Virus record (IMG/VR): IMGVR_UViG_3300032238_000418
Span: 1 to 33,857 of that record
Direction: 5' to 3' (one strand)
DNA: 33,857 bases
From: a virus
Shown here: piece by piece, positions 5,868-14,366 of the stretch
Position numbering within the stretch: position 1 is the stretch's first letter
Layout: each line of letters opens with the position of its first letter
Translations under genes and position numbers: made by a program
The notes under the pieces: generated by a model
Databases searched by the model: none
What the model was told of the DNA's origin: nothing
The model's input: the letters and a program-made list of their open reading frames with translations, nothing else

Positions 5868-7469
5868 ATGCCCATCGACAACGCCCTAACCCCTGAAGGC
5901 CAAAACGCGCTGGGTGCGGCGTTTGGGTACTATCCGCACCTACGGCGCAACCGCACGGTGCAAGACCCCCAGGCGGCGTTGGACATGCCGGTGCAATTCC
6001 TGCGTGGGCGGTTGGCCACAACTGCCGGAACGCCTTCGGATGTGTTAAATGCTTTGCGCTCACCGATGCCGATGGAGGCGTTTGGTGATGTGGACTATGG
6101 CCCACAGACGCAGGTGCCGTATGGGACGCAAGACTTACTTCAGCGATTGCCATTGGCACCGCAGGGGCCGGCCCAGCAGGCGGCAGCGAACCTTGGGTCG
6201 GCGGTTCCGTTGACGCCGATGGAGGCGTTGCAGGCGGCAAGACTAGCAAGGCAGGCGGCGTTAGCTGGAAAAAATTTGCCTGTTGGTTTGTCGATCAAGG
6301 CTGAAGGCGGAATGGATTTCTTGAAGCCTGGTGTGGCTCCGCAAGAGCAGGCTTTGCGTCTGGCGCAACAACGTGCCGCACAAGTTGGTCAATCTGCTGA
6401 TCCGGCGAATAGGATGTTGGAGCAGGGGTTTGAACCTGGTTGGTATCACGGCACAACCGGCGATATAACAAAATTCAGAACTGATTTGCTTGGTGAGGCT
6501 ACTGGTGCGGAAAGTGCCAAAAAAGGTTTCTTTTTTGCGCGTGATCCGCAAAACCCGCCGGCGTCGATGCTGACTAAAACTAATGATCCAAAATCAATTG
6601 AAATGTTGAAAAAACTTGGAATTCCTGAAGAGGAGATTGCCAAGTTGAATACGGTGTCAATGCAGGGCCATGGTGCTGAAACTGCGTCTGGATATGCTCA
6701 GATTGGTGGGGCGCGAGAATATAAAGAGGCAATGAGAAAAGCCAAGGCTGCTGAAAAGCGTGGCAATTGGGATGAGTATGAAAAGCAAATGCAGATTGCT
6801 GAAGATTCGTCGATAAAGCAATCAAATTATGTTCAGGGTTTGGTTGCAAAATATGGTGATGCTAGAGATGAAATGCTGAATTCAATTCAGAATTCTTTGT
6901 ATAACAAGACGTTGCCTCAAGCAGAAGCTGAAGCGTTAGATGCAAAGGTAAAGCAATTGATGCCTTATGGTTGGTATAACAGTTATAGCCAACCTCAACT
7001 AGAGGGGTTGAAAAAAGAAATTGTCAAAATTGTTGGCGCTGAAGCCGCCGCGCCGGCGCTTAAACAGATTGACAAATTTAAGTCGGTCAAAGCCGAAAGG
7101 GCATTGGCTGAGAATACGCAAGAAGGCGGAAATGTGATGCCGATTGCGTTGCGGTATAAAAATCCGATGGTGCATGATTTTGGTGGCAACACATATAGGG
7201 ATCAAACATATTCTGATTTGGTAGATCAGGCTTTGCGTGGTGGCCATGATGCGTTGATTTTGAAGAACACTTTTGACCCTGGCGCTGGCCCTAGCAAACT
7301 CATTGATGTTGGTGTTGTGTTTAGTCCTGACCAAATTCGTTCTCGATTTGCTGCTTTTGATCCGTTAAGAAAAACTGCTGCAACTGCCGCAGCCGCAGGT
7401 TTAGCCGCGCCTGACCTGTTGGCCAAAGAGCAACAAAAGCCGCGCAATCAATTGCGCCCAACTCGCTAA
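5868..7469 (+). CDS. ADP-ribosyltransferase (ART-PolyVal-type) protein
   Basis: A 533-residue protein. The first about 130 residues are Pro/Ala/Leu-rich (ALDMPVQFLRGRL, LQRLPLAPQG) and resemble the N-termini of phage virion or polyvalent proteins. From about residue 190 an ADP-ribosyltransferase fold is suggested by GWYHGTTGDITKF, then GFFFARDP, and near the C-terminus NPMVHDFGG, GGHDALILKN, VGVVFSPDQIRSRF, the layout of the ART domain of polyvalent proteins. Such enzymes transfer ADP-ribose from NAD to host targets and may be injected with the DNA. The ATG at 5868 has no Shine-Dalgarno, which is odd. Sample 60-bp lines differ strongly in G+C (38/60 at 6121-6180 versus 20/60 at 6841-6900), suggesting the catalytic part was acquired separately. 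The stop overlaps the terminase start by one base (TAATG). Confidence 0.72.
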   Translation: MPIDNALTPEGQNALGAAFGYYPHLRRNRTVQDPQAALDMPVQFLRGRLATTAGTPSDVLNALRSPMPMEAFGDVDYGPQTQVPYGTQDLLQRLPLAPQGPAQQAAANLGSAVPLTPMEALQAARLARQAALAGKNLPVGLSIKAEGGMDFLKPGVAPQEQALRLAQQRAAQVGQSADPANRMLEQGFEPGWYHGTTGDITKFRTDLLGEATGAESAKKGFFFARDPQNPPASMLTKTNDPKSIEMLKKLGIPEEEIAKLNTVSMQGHGAETASGYAQIGGAREYKEAMRKAKAAEKRGNWDEYEKQMQIAEDSSIKQSNYVQGLVAKYGDARDEMLNSIQNSLYNKTLPQAEAEALDAKVKQLMPYGWYNSYSQPQLEGLKKEIVKIVGAEAAAPALKQIDKFKSVKAERALAENTQEGGNVMPIALRYKNPMVHDFGGNTYRDQTYSDLVDQALRGGHDALILKNTFDPGAGPSKLIDVGVVFSPDQIRSRFAAFDPLRKTAATAAAAGLAAPDLLAKEQQKPRNQLRPTR

Positions 7470-8998
7470 TGCAAACCACCATCTACAAACCCGAAGATGA
7501 GCAAGAACTCATGGCCACAATCTGGAGTCCCCAGATTGCTGACGACCCCGAGGCGTTTGTACTGTTTGCTTTTCCCTGGGGTCAGGAGAACACCCCGCTT
7601 CAGCACTTCAAGGGGCCACGCAAATGGCAGCGCGAGGTGCTTCGGGAGATCACGGAGCATATCAAGCGCCAAAAGGGGCTGATTGATTTTGAAACGCTAA
7701 GACAGGCTGTGTCGTCTGGCCGTGGTATTGGCAAGTCTGCGCTGGTTTCTTGGCTCACTATCTGGATGTTGTCGACTAGGATAGGGTCAACGACGATTAT
7801 TTCGGCCAACTCGGAGGCTCAGTTAAGGGCGGTGACATGGGCCGAAATCACGAAGTGGTTGGCCATGAGCATCAACAGCCATTGGTTTGAGGTATCGGCG
7901 ACCAAGGTAGCCCCGGCTAATTGGCTGACTGAGTTGATCGAGAAAGACCTCAGAAAAGGCACCCGTTATTGGGCGGTTGAGGGCCGGCTGTGGTCGGCTG
8001 AGAACCCGGATTCGTATGCGGGGGTACACAATCACGACGGTGTGATGGTGATTTTTGATGAGGCGTCGGGTATTGATGACGCGATTTGGTCTGTGACGGC
8101 TGGTTTTTTCACGGAAAACACGCCAAACCGCCTTTGGTTGGCGTTCTCCAATCCTCGGCGCAATACGGGGTATTTTTACGAGACTTTTCACTCCAAGCGT
8201 GACTTTTGGACGACCAAGGTGGTGGACGCCCGCACGGTGGAGGGCACGGACAAGCAGGTTTACCAGAATATTATTGACGAATATGGCCAAGATTCTGCCC
8301 AAGCGCATGTGGAGGTGTATGGTCAGTTCCCTTCCGAGGGCGACGACCAGTTCATTCCGGCGAATATTGTTGATGAGGCCATGAACCGGCCCAAATACAA
8401 GGATCAGACCGCCCCGATCATTATTGGGGTTGACCCTGCGCGCTTTGGTTCTGATGCCACGGTAATTGCTATCAGGCAGGGCCGGGACATAGTTAGGATT
8501 GATCGCCACCGTGGGGACGACACCATGACGGTGGTGGGGCACATCATTGAGGCGATTGAGGAGTTCAAGCCTGCCCTGGTGACCATTGACGAGGGTGGTT
8601 TGGGGGCTGGGATTGTTGACCGGCTGAAGGAGCAGCGGTACAAAATCAAGGGCGTGAACTTTGGGAATAAGTCGGCCAACCCGATTATGTATGGGAATAA
8701 GAGGGCTGAGATGTGGGGAAAGATGAAGGAGTGGCTTCGGACGGCTAGCATTCCGAAGGACAGGTTCTTGAAAACGGATTTGGTTTCGCCTATGATCAAG
8801 CCGGACTCAAGGGGCACGATATTTTTGGAAAGTAAAAAGGACATGAAGGCGCGTGGTTTGGCGTCCCCGGACGCGGCTGACGCAATTTGTGTTACCTTTG
8901 CCTTTCCTGTGGCGCACCGAGAGTACAATGCCCGACAAACAACGCGCAAGGTTTACGCAAATAGTGCGGGGGCTAGCGCATCATGGATGGGATCATAG
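7469..8998 (+). CDS. Terminase large subunit
   Basis: The 509-residue packaging motor has both expected domains. The ATPase has Walker A SSGRGIGKSAL (near residues 82-92) and Walker B VMVIFDEASG (near 192-201). The RNase H-like nuclease that cuts concatemers has its acidic residues in IIGVDPARFGSD (near 318), LVTIDEGGLGAG (near 371) and SPDAADAICVTF (near 471). The protein pumps DNA through the portal and cleaves it. It starts directly at the ADP-ribosyltransferase stop (TAATG), so its translation is probably coupled to that gene even though functionally it belongs with the small subunit upstream. Confidence 0.96.
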   Translation: MQTTIYKPEDEQELMATIWSPQIADDPEAFVLFAFPWGQENTPLQHFKGPRKWQREVLREITEHIKRQKGLIDFETLRQAVSSGRGIGKSALVSWLTIWMLSTRIGSTTIISANSEAQLRAVTWAEITKWLAMSINSHWFEVSATKVAPANWLTELIEKDLRKGTRYWAVEGRLWSAENPDSYAGVHNHDGVMVIFDEASGIDDAIWSVTAGFFTENTPNRLWLAFSNPRRNTGYFYETFHSKRDFWTTKVVDARTVEGTDKQVYQNIIDEYGQDSAQAHVEVYGQFPSEGDDQFIPANIVDEAMNRPKYKDQTAPIIIGVDPARFGSDATVIAIRQGRDIVRIDRHRGDDTMTVVGHIIEAIEEFKPALVTIDEGGLGAGIVDRLKEQRYKIKGVNFGNKSANPIMYGNKRAEMWGKMKEWLRTASIPKDRFLKTDLVSPMIKPDSRGTIFLESKKDMKARGLASPDAADAICVTFAFPVAHREYNARQTTRKVYANSAGASASWMGS

Positions 8999-8999
8999 A

Positions 9000-9410
9000 A
9001 TGCCTAGTATTGCTGCTGGATTTCCCAAGGGAATATATGGGATAGGTATGCGCCAAGACTTGTACCCTGGCGAAGATGTCTATTTCAAAGAAAATCCGCA
9101 CGTTGCTGGCATGGCGGCAGAAGATGACCGCATCATAATGAACCCTTACAGCAAGTTGACTGAGGCAGAAAAACAGGCTGTAATGCTTAATGAAGCTGCT
9201 AGGGTTCACATGCGTCGAAACTATGACGCACCCAATTTTGATTTAACCCCTTCGCAGATGGAAACTTTGGGCGGTTATTCGAAGGACATGAACGACATTC
9301 GACAGACAATTGCCGCTAGAATTTTGAGTGGCGATCCATCTGCTGGGCAGGCAACGCCGCAACAACTTGAATATGTTCAAGGTTTGCGGAAATTTATGGG
9401 GGTCAAATAA
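9000..9410 (+). CDS. Hypothetical protein downstream of terminase
   Basis: The start is taken at ATG 9000 (MPSIAAGFPK), two bases after the terminase stop; a longer frame would overlap the terminase by about 145 bp. The 136-residue product is soluble, with the stretch IIMNPYSKLTEAEKQAVMLN followed by EAARVHMRR, and a C-terminus LEYVQGLRKFMG. Similar small proteins occur beside terminase/portal genes in environmental podoviruses, but I cannot name a function. The stop overlaps the next start by one base. Confidence 0.75.
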   Translation: MPSIAAGFPKGIYGIGMRQDLYPGEDVYFKENPHVAGMAAEDDRIIMNPYSKLTEAEKQAVMLNEAARVHMRRNYDAPNFDLTPSQMETLGGYSKDMNDIRQTIAARILSGDPSAGQATPQQLEYVQGLRKFMGVK

Positions 9411-9556
9411 TGCCACTCGTCAAATCCAAGTCCCCCGAAGCGTTTCGTAAGAACGTGAAGGCTGAAATTGCCGCTGGAAAGCCGGCCAAGCAGGCTGTGG
9501 CGATAGCTTATTCGGTCAAGCGCGCCGCGCCGGCCAAACCCCAACCGAAGAAATAA
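9410..9556 (+). CDS. Small basic protein upstream of portal
   Basis: This 48-residue, lysine-rich protein (MPLVKSKSPEAFRKNVKAEI, then AAGKPAKQAVAIAYSVKR) starts on the last base of the preceding stop (TAATG) and ends one base before the portal start. Proteins of this pattern are a recurrent small gene in phages next to structural genes. The charge suggests nucleic-acid or capsid-surface contact, but no function is established. High confidence that it is translated because of its conserved pattern and tight packing. Confidence 0.8.
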   Translation: MPLVKSKSPEAFRKNVKAEIAAGKPAKQAVAIAYSVKRAAPAKPQPKK

Positions 9557-9557
9557 C

Positions 9558-11741
9558 ATGCCTCAAGACTACACCGGCATTGCCGCCGCTGGCGCTGTCG
9601 CCGAGGGCGGAAAGCCCAAGAAAAGCGCCTCCGATATTTTGGCGACTGCCCGTGCGCGGCTGGATTTGGCTGTGTCGGCTTTGTCTGAGAGCCGCGAGGA
9701 TGAGATTGACGACCTGCGCTTTTACGCTGGTTCGCCTGACAACCAATGGCAATGGCCGGCTGACGTGTTGGCTACCCGTGGTGCGGTGCAAGGGCAGACG
9801 ATCAATGCCCGCCCTTGTTTGACGATCAACAAGTTGCCCCAGCATGTGCGGCAGGTCACAAACGATCAGCGTCAGAACCGCCCTGGTGCGAAGGTTATCC
9901 CTGTGGATGACAACGCTGACGTGGAAGTGGCCGATGTTTTTAACGGCATGATCCGGCACATTGAGTACATCAGCGACGCCGATGTGGCCTATGACACCGC
10001 TTGCGAGAATCAGGTTGCCTATGGCGAAGGGTATATCCGCCTGCTGACCGAGTATTGCGACGACGCGACGTTCGATCAGGACATCAAGATTGGCCGCATC
10101 CGCAACTCTTTCAGCGTTTACATGGATCCGCTGATCCAAGACCCGACTGGTGCTGATGCCAAGTGGTGTTTTGTGACGGAGGACATTCCGAAGGCCGAGT
10201 TTGAACGGATGTACCCAGACGCCGCGCCGATCACGACTTTGCAGTCGCTGGGTGTGGGTGATCAGTCGATCAGTAACTGGCTGAACGAGGACACGATCCG
10301 CATTGCCGACTACTATTACATCGACTATGACCGGGCGACGCTGAACCTGTACCCTGGCAATATGACCGCGTTTGCCGGCACGCCGGAAGACAAGCAGTTG
10401 CGCGCCATTTACGGCAAGCCCAAGCGTAGCCGCGAATCAGACCGCCCCAAGGTCAAGTATTGCAAGATCAACGGCTACGAAATTCTGGAAGAGCACGAGT
10501 GGGCCGGTAAGTGGATTCCGATTGTCCGCATTGTGGGCAACGAGTTTGAGGTCGATGGCCGGCTGTACGTCAGCGGCTTAGTGCGCAACGCCAAAGACGC
10601 CCAGCGCATGTACAACTACTGGGTGAGCCAAGAAGCTGAGATGCTGGCCTTGGCCCCGAAAGCGCCGTTCATTGGCTATGGCGGTCAGTTTGAAGGTTAC
10701 GAAGATAAGTGGAAGACGGCCAACACCAATAACTGGCCGTATCTGGAAGTCAACCCCGATGTGACCGACGGCCAAGGCGCGGTTTTGCCGCTGCCGGCCC
10801 GCGCACAGCCTCCCATGGCGTCGAGTGGTCTGTTGCAGGCCAAGGCCGGTTCGGCGGAGGACATCAAGGCGACCACCGGGCAATATAACGCGTCGCTGGG
10901 CATGGGTTCCAATGAGCGTTCAGGCCGTGCGATTTTGGCCCGTCAACGCGAGGGTGATGTTGGGACTTACCATTATGGTGACAACTTGGCCCGTGGCGTG
11001 CGCCACATTGCCCGCCAATTGGTGGACTTGATCCCGAAAATCTACGATACCCAGAGGATTGCCCGCATTATTGGCGAAGACGGCGAAACGAAGATGGTCA
11101 AGATCAACCCTGATCAGCCGGAGCCAGTCAACCGCATTGTGGACGAGCGCGGCGTTGTGATTGAGAAGATTTACAACCCTGGTGTGGGCAAGTATGACGT
11201 GGTGGCCATCACCGGCCCTGGTTATGCGACCAAACGTCAGGAGGCGCTGGAAGCCATGGCTCAACTGTTGCAGGGCAACCCGCAACTGTGGGCGGTGGCT
11301 GGTGACCTGTTCGTCAAGAACATGGATTGGCCGGGTGCGCAAGAGATGTCCAAGCGTTTTGCCAAGACGATTGACCCCAAGATTTTGGCGGAAGACGACA
11401 AGTCGCCTGAATTGCAGGCCGCTGAACAGCAGATTCAGGCCATGGGCGCTGAAATGGATCAAATGCACAGCATGTTGCAAAATGTCAGCAAGTCGATTGA
11501 GGTTCAGGAACAGGAGCGCAAGGACTTTGAGGCGCAGGTCAAGGCTTACGAAGCTGAAACCAAGCGCCTAGCCGCCGTGCAGGCATCCATGTCGCCGGAA
11601 CAGATTCAAGACATTGTTTTGGGCACCGTCCATGGCATGATTACGTCCGGCGACCTGATTGGCGAGATGCCTGGTCGGGAGCAGGTGGAGATGATGCCAG
11701 AATCCGCAGAATACGCACCCCAACAAGGAATTCCGCAATGA
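9558..11741 (+). CDS. Portal protein (P22 type)
   Basis: A 727-residue protein, matching the P22 gp1 length (725). The N-terminal region shows the family pattern: SREDEIDDLRFYAG, then ARPCLTINKLPQHVRQVTND and QVAYGEGYIR, followed by SVYMDPLIQDPTGADAKW. The central part includes TGQYNASLGMGSNERSGRAI, typical of the portal wing/clip. Residues about 617-680 are a predicted coiled coil (AAEQQIQAMGAEMDQ..., QEQERKDFEAQ), comparable to the P22 barrel helix. Twelve copies would form the channel for DNA entry and exit at one capsid vertex and the platform for the tail accessory factors. The stop overlaps the next start (ATGA, 11738). Confidence 0.95.
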   Translation: MPQDYTGIAAAGAVAEGGKPKKSASDILATARARLDLAVSALSESREDEIDDLRFYAGSPDNQWQWPADVLATRGAVQGQTINARPCLTINKLPQHVRQVTNDQRQNRPGAKVIPVDDNADVEVADVFNGMIRHIEYISDADVAYDTACENQVAYGEGYIRLLTEYCDDATFDQDIKIGRIRNSFSVYMDPLIQDPTGADAKWCFVTEDIPKAEFERMYPDAAPITTLQSLGVGDQSISNWLNEDTIRIADYYYIDYDRATLNLYPGNMTAFAGTPEDKQLRAIYGKPKRSRESDRPKVKYCKINGYEILEEHEWAGKWIPIVRIVGNEFEVDGRLYVSGLVRNAKDAQRMYNYWVSQEAEMLALAPKAPFIGYGGQFEGYEDKWKTANTNNWPYLEVNPDVTDGQGAVLPLPARAQPPMASSGLLQAKAGSAEDIKATTGQYNASLGMGSNERSGRAILARQREGDVGTYHYGDNLARGVRHIARQLVDLIPKIYDTQRIARIIGEDGETKMVKINPDQPEPVNRIVDERGVVIEKIYNPGVGKYDVVAITGPGYATKRQEALEAMAQLLQGNPQLWAVAGDLFVKNMDWPGAQEMSKRFAKTIDPKILAEDDKSPELQAAEQQIQAMGAEMDQMHSMLQNVSKSIEVQEQERKDFEAQVKAYEAETKRLAAVQASMSPEQIQDIVLGTVHGMITSGDLIGEMPGREQVEMMPESAEYAPQQGIPQ

Positions 11742-12103
11742 GTAAAGCCGCCGATTTCGTAGGCATACTGTTTTTGGCTCGTGATGTGGCCCATTCGGTT
11801 CACCTGAACACGCGCAGTTTCAGTAAGCACAGCGCCCTGAACATTTTCTATGACCGCATCATTGATGTGGCCGACGACTTTGCCGAAACCTATCAGGGTA
11901 CGCATGGACTGATTGGCCCGATTACGCTACAGTCTGCCAAGAAGACGGCAAACATCATTGAGTTTTTGGAAGACTCACTCGCTGAAGTGCAAAAGATGCG
12001 CTACGAGGTTTGTCCGAAAGAGGACACCTGTTTGCAGCAACTCATCGACAACATTGTCGAAGTTTATCGGCGCACTTTGTATAAACTCAAATTTTTGGCA
12101 TAA
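11738..12103 (+). CDS. DUF5856-like helical protein (Dps/ferritin-like fold suspected)
   Basis: The 121-residue, largely helical protein has the pattern LARDVAHSVHLNTRSFSKHS, IIDVADDFAETYQG, LEDSLAEVQ, which I associate with the phage DUF5856 family. Histidine and acidic residues spaced on the first two helices (H17, H20, H28; E/D on helix 2) recall the diiron site of Dps-like proteins, but metal binding is unproven. The gene starts inside the portal stop (ATGA) with AAGGA 8 bases upstream. Presence between portal and head decoration genes suggests a virion or head-assembly link. Confidence 0.7.
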   Translation: MSKAADFVGILFLARDVAHSVHLNTRSFSKHSALNIFYDRIIDVADDFAETYQGTHGLIGPITLQSAKKTANIIEFLEDSLAEVQKMRYEVCPKEDTCLQQLIDNIVEVYRRTLYKLKFLA

Positions 12104-12112
12104 GGACGGATC

Positions 12113-12379
12113 ATGGCTAACTACACCCAAACCTCGGCAACCAAGCAGATCAAGGTCGGCGCTGGCAAACTGTTCGGTATTTTTGTGTCTACCTCGTCTA
12201 GCGGCACGCTGACGATTTATGACTCCGGCGCGAGCAGCACCAGCGACCCCAAGATTGCCGACACGATTAGCGTGGCCGCAGGCACGACCTACCTGAACAT
12301 TCCGGCTGGTCTGTACTTCAATAACGGGCTGTATATCGTCTTGGCGAGTTCGGCTTCTTTTACTGTTGCTTACGAGTAA
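12113..12379 (+). CDS. Small beta-rich structural protein
   Basis: An 88-residue protein starting MANYTQTSATKQIKVG, with alternating short hydrophobic strands, no charged clusters and a YIVLASSASFTVAYE C-terminus. The composition (Ser/Thr/Gly-rich) is typical of head decoration or fibre-like beta proteins in this type of phage. GGA precedes the start by 6 bases. It sits between portal and scaffold genes, supporting a capsid role, but no named family is recognised. Confidence 0.75.
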   Translation: MANYTQTSATKQIKVGAGKLFGIFVSTSSSGTLTIYDSGASSTSDPKIADTISVAAGTTYLNIPAGLYFNNGLYIVLASSASFTVAYE

Positions 12380-12385
12380 AAAACC

Positions 12386-13471
12386 ATGGCCAGCGTAACA
12401 ATTACTCAGCTTCCAACCGCCACATTACCGCTGGTCGGTACAGAAGTACTGCCGGTTGTTCGTAGTGGCACTACCTACCAGACCACGGTGGCGGCTGTTG
12501 CGACCTCGCCGCAGACCACCGCAACGGTCAACGGCATTTCGTACTACAACAGTTCCAAAATCCCCACGTCCAGTTCGTTGTTGACGTTCGACGGCACAAC
12601 AGTTGTCGCCCCGGCGTACACCTTCAACGCCACGACCACGGGTTCCAGCACCAAGGGCGCGCTGAATTACGGCACGTTGGGTTTTAGCGACACCGGGATT
12701 GTGCAGTCTGCGCAAACCAGCGTGAACAGCTATTTCCAGAACGTGATGCAAAACACCAGCGCCGGCGGCTCGGCGTCTGCGGAGTTTATTGTTTACAACG
12801 ACCAGGGCACGGCTTCTACAAACTACGCCGCCTTTGGTATCAACTCCAGCGGGTATTCTGGCACCGGCTCCATCAACGCCGCAGGCTATGGTTTTTTCGC
12901 CACGGCAAGCACGGACTTGGTGTTGGGCACGATTGGCGCAAACGCCATTCACTTCACGACCAACAGTTCGGCCACGGACGCCATGGCCATCAGTTCTGCC
13001 GGCGCGATTTCCATTCCTGGTGGCACGGCCAACGGCGTGGTTTACATGAACGGCTCAAAGGTCGTCACCAGCGGCACGTCGCTGACGTTTGACGGCACTA
13101 ACGTCGGCGTGGGCACCAACCTGCAAATGCGTGCCGGTGCAACCATGCCTTGGGCACCCGCCCCCGCCGCTATCAGCACAACGGCCACCCTGACCAATGC
13201 GAACATTCAGGGCCAGATCATTAGCACCACCGGCACCAGTTACACGGTAACCATGCCTTTGGGCACGACTCTGGAAACCTTGGCCACATGGTTGGCGGTT
13301 GACGTTGGGTACGACTTTTTTGTTATAAATACCGCATCCGGCACGATCACCATGGCCGTCAACACCGGCGTGACCTCGTTGGGCGGTTTGACCATTGCAA
13401 CCGGCACATCTGCGCACTTTCGTATTCGCAGAACCGCCGCCAACACGTTTGTCCTGTATCGTTTGGTTTAA
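12386..13471 (+). CDS. Beta-rich fibre/decoration protein with two internal repeats
   Basis: The 361-residue protein begins MASVTITQLPTATLPLVGTE, a pattern common in phage appendage proteins. Two copies of a short module are visible: GISYYNSSKIPTSSSLLTFD near residue 49 and GVVYMNGSKVVTSGTSLTFD near 216. The last about 100 residues (TATLTNANIQGQIISTTG to FVLYRLV) closely parallel the C-terminal domain of the gene at 15604. It is low in charge and rich in Ser/Thr/Gly. Either a head fibre or a tail-associated adhesin is possible; its place ahead of the scaffold favours the head. No Shine-Dalgarno is evident. Confidence 0.72.
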   Translation: MASVTITQLPTATLPLVGTEVLPVVRSGTTYQTTVAAVATSPQTTATVNGISYYNSSKIPTSSSLLTFDGTTVVAPAYTFNATTTGSSTKGALNYGTLGFSDTGIVQSAQTSVNSYFQNVMQNTSAGGSASAEFIVYNDQGTASTNYAAFGINSSGYSGTGSINAAGYGFFATASTDLVLGTIGANAIHFTTNSSATDAMAISSAGAISIPGGTANGVVYMNGSKVVTSGTSLTFDGTNVGVGTNLQMRAGATMPWAPAPAAISTTATLTNANIQGQIISTTGTSYTVTMPLGTTLETLATWLAVDVGYDFFVINTASGTITMAVNTGVTSLGGLTIATGTSAHFRIRRTAANTFVLYRLV

Positions 13472-13480
13472 TAAAGCCAC

Positions 13481-13509
13481 TTGAAACAGGTACAAAAGAG
13501 TATTAAGAT
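13481..13509 (+). promoter_or_regulatory. Candidate promoter for scaffold and coat genes
   Basis: TTGAAA (13481-13486) and TAAGAT (13504-13509) are separated by exactly 17 bp, matching the sigma70 consensus at 5 and 4 of 6 positions. It lies in an 85-bp gap ahead of the scaffold gene, where a separate strong transcript for the abundant coat protein would make sense. A GC-rich ACCG...CGGT inverted repeat follows in the leader (about 13515-13530). Confidence 0.45.
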
Positions 13510-13556
13510 AAAAACCGTACCGGCGCGGTTCACCGGGGAATCTCAGGATTCAATAA

Positions 13557-14345
13557 ATGTCAGAAGAAACCTTAGCGGAAGTTGACTCCGCGCCGGCACC
13601 AGAAGCAACGGCTGTTCCTGAAGTGCCTGAAAATGCGCCGGAAGCAGTAGTCGAAAATCAAACCGAGCAGGTCGAGGAGAAGAAATACTCCCAGGCTGAA
13701 ATCGACGCGATGATCGGCAAACGACTTGCAAGAGAGCAACGTAAGTGGGAAAGAGAACAGGCACAGCGGGCTGCGGAAGCGCAGATCGTTAAAGCGCCTG
13801 CGGCAACATCTGCCGAGCAGTTTGAAAGCCCTGAAGCCTATGCGGAAGCGTTGGCATATCAGAAGGCTGAAGAGTTGCTTGCCAAGCGTGAGGCCGCAAA
13901 GCAACAGTCGCAAGTTCTTGAAAGCTACCACGAGCGTGAAGAAGAGGCGAGGGGAAAGTACGACGATTTTGAACAAGTCGCCTACAACCCGAAACTTCCA
14001 ATCACGGACGTGATGGCTGAAACGATCCGCGCTTCGGACATTGGCCCTGATGTAGCCTACTACCTCGGTTCCAATCCCAAAGACGCAGACCGAATCGCCC
14101 GTTTATCGCCGCTTTTGCAGGCCAAGGAAATCGGGAAGATTGAGGCCAAACTGGCTTCCGATCCGCCCACAAGGAAAACAACGTCAGCGCCGGCACCGAT
14201 TAAGCCTGTCGCTGCTCGATCCTCCGGGGTCGGCTCTTATGACACGACTGATCCTCGGTCTACCAAGACCATGACGGATTCACAATGGATTGAGGCCGAG
14301 CGAGCAAGACAGATTAAGAAACTGCAAGCGCAGATGAACCGCTAA
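13557..14345 (+). CDS. Scaffolding protein
   Basis: The 262-residue protein has the usual features of a phage scaffold: an acidic, Pro/Ala/Glu-rich N-terminus (APAPEATAVPEVPENAPEAV), a long charged coiled-coil region (KRLAREQRKWEREQAQRAAE, residues about 55-130), and a basic C-terminal tail ending RQIKKLQAQMNR, which would bind the coat protein. It directs procapsid assembly and is absent from mature virions. AGGA 8 bases upstream marks the start at 13557. It lies immediately ahead of the coat gene, as in P22 (gp8-gp5). Confidence 0.88.
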   Translation: MSEETLAEVDSAPAPEATAVPEVPENAPEAVVENQTEQVEEKKYSQAEIDAMIGKRLAREQRKWEREQAQRAAEAQIVKAPAATSAEQFESPEAYAEALAYQKAEELLAKREAAKQQSQVLESYHEREEEARGKYDDFEQVAYNPKLPITDVMAETIRASDIGPDVAYYLGSNPKDADRIARLSPLLQAKEIGKIEAKLASDPPTRKTTSAPAPIKPVAARSSGVGSYDTTDPRSTKTMTDSQWIEAERARQIKKLQAQMNR

Positions 14346-14366
14346 TTTTTTTGAAAGGACTTTGTT

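Noticed and set aside
5638-6249. 203-codon leftward open frame over the putative origin
   Set aside because: Pro/His/Ala-rich composition, no ribosome site, and it spans the non-coding gap and the antisense of a good gene.
7823-8542. 239-codon leftward frame opposite the large terminase
   Set aside because: Antisense shadow of a certain gene, Arg/His-rich and without family features.
8853-8999. Upstream extension of the gene at 9000
   Set aside because: It would overlap the terminase by about 145 bp; ATG 9000 directly after the stop is the better start.
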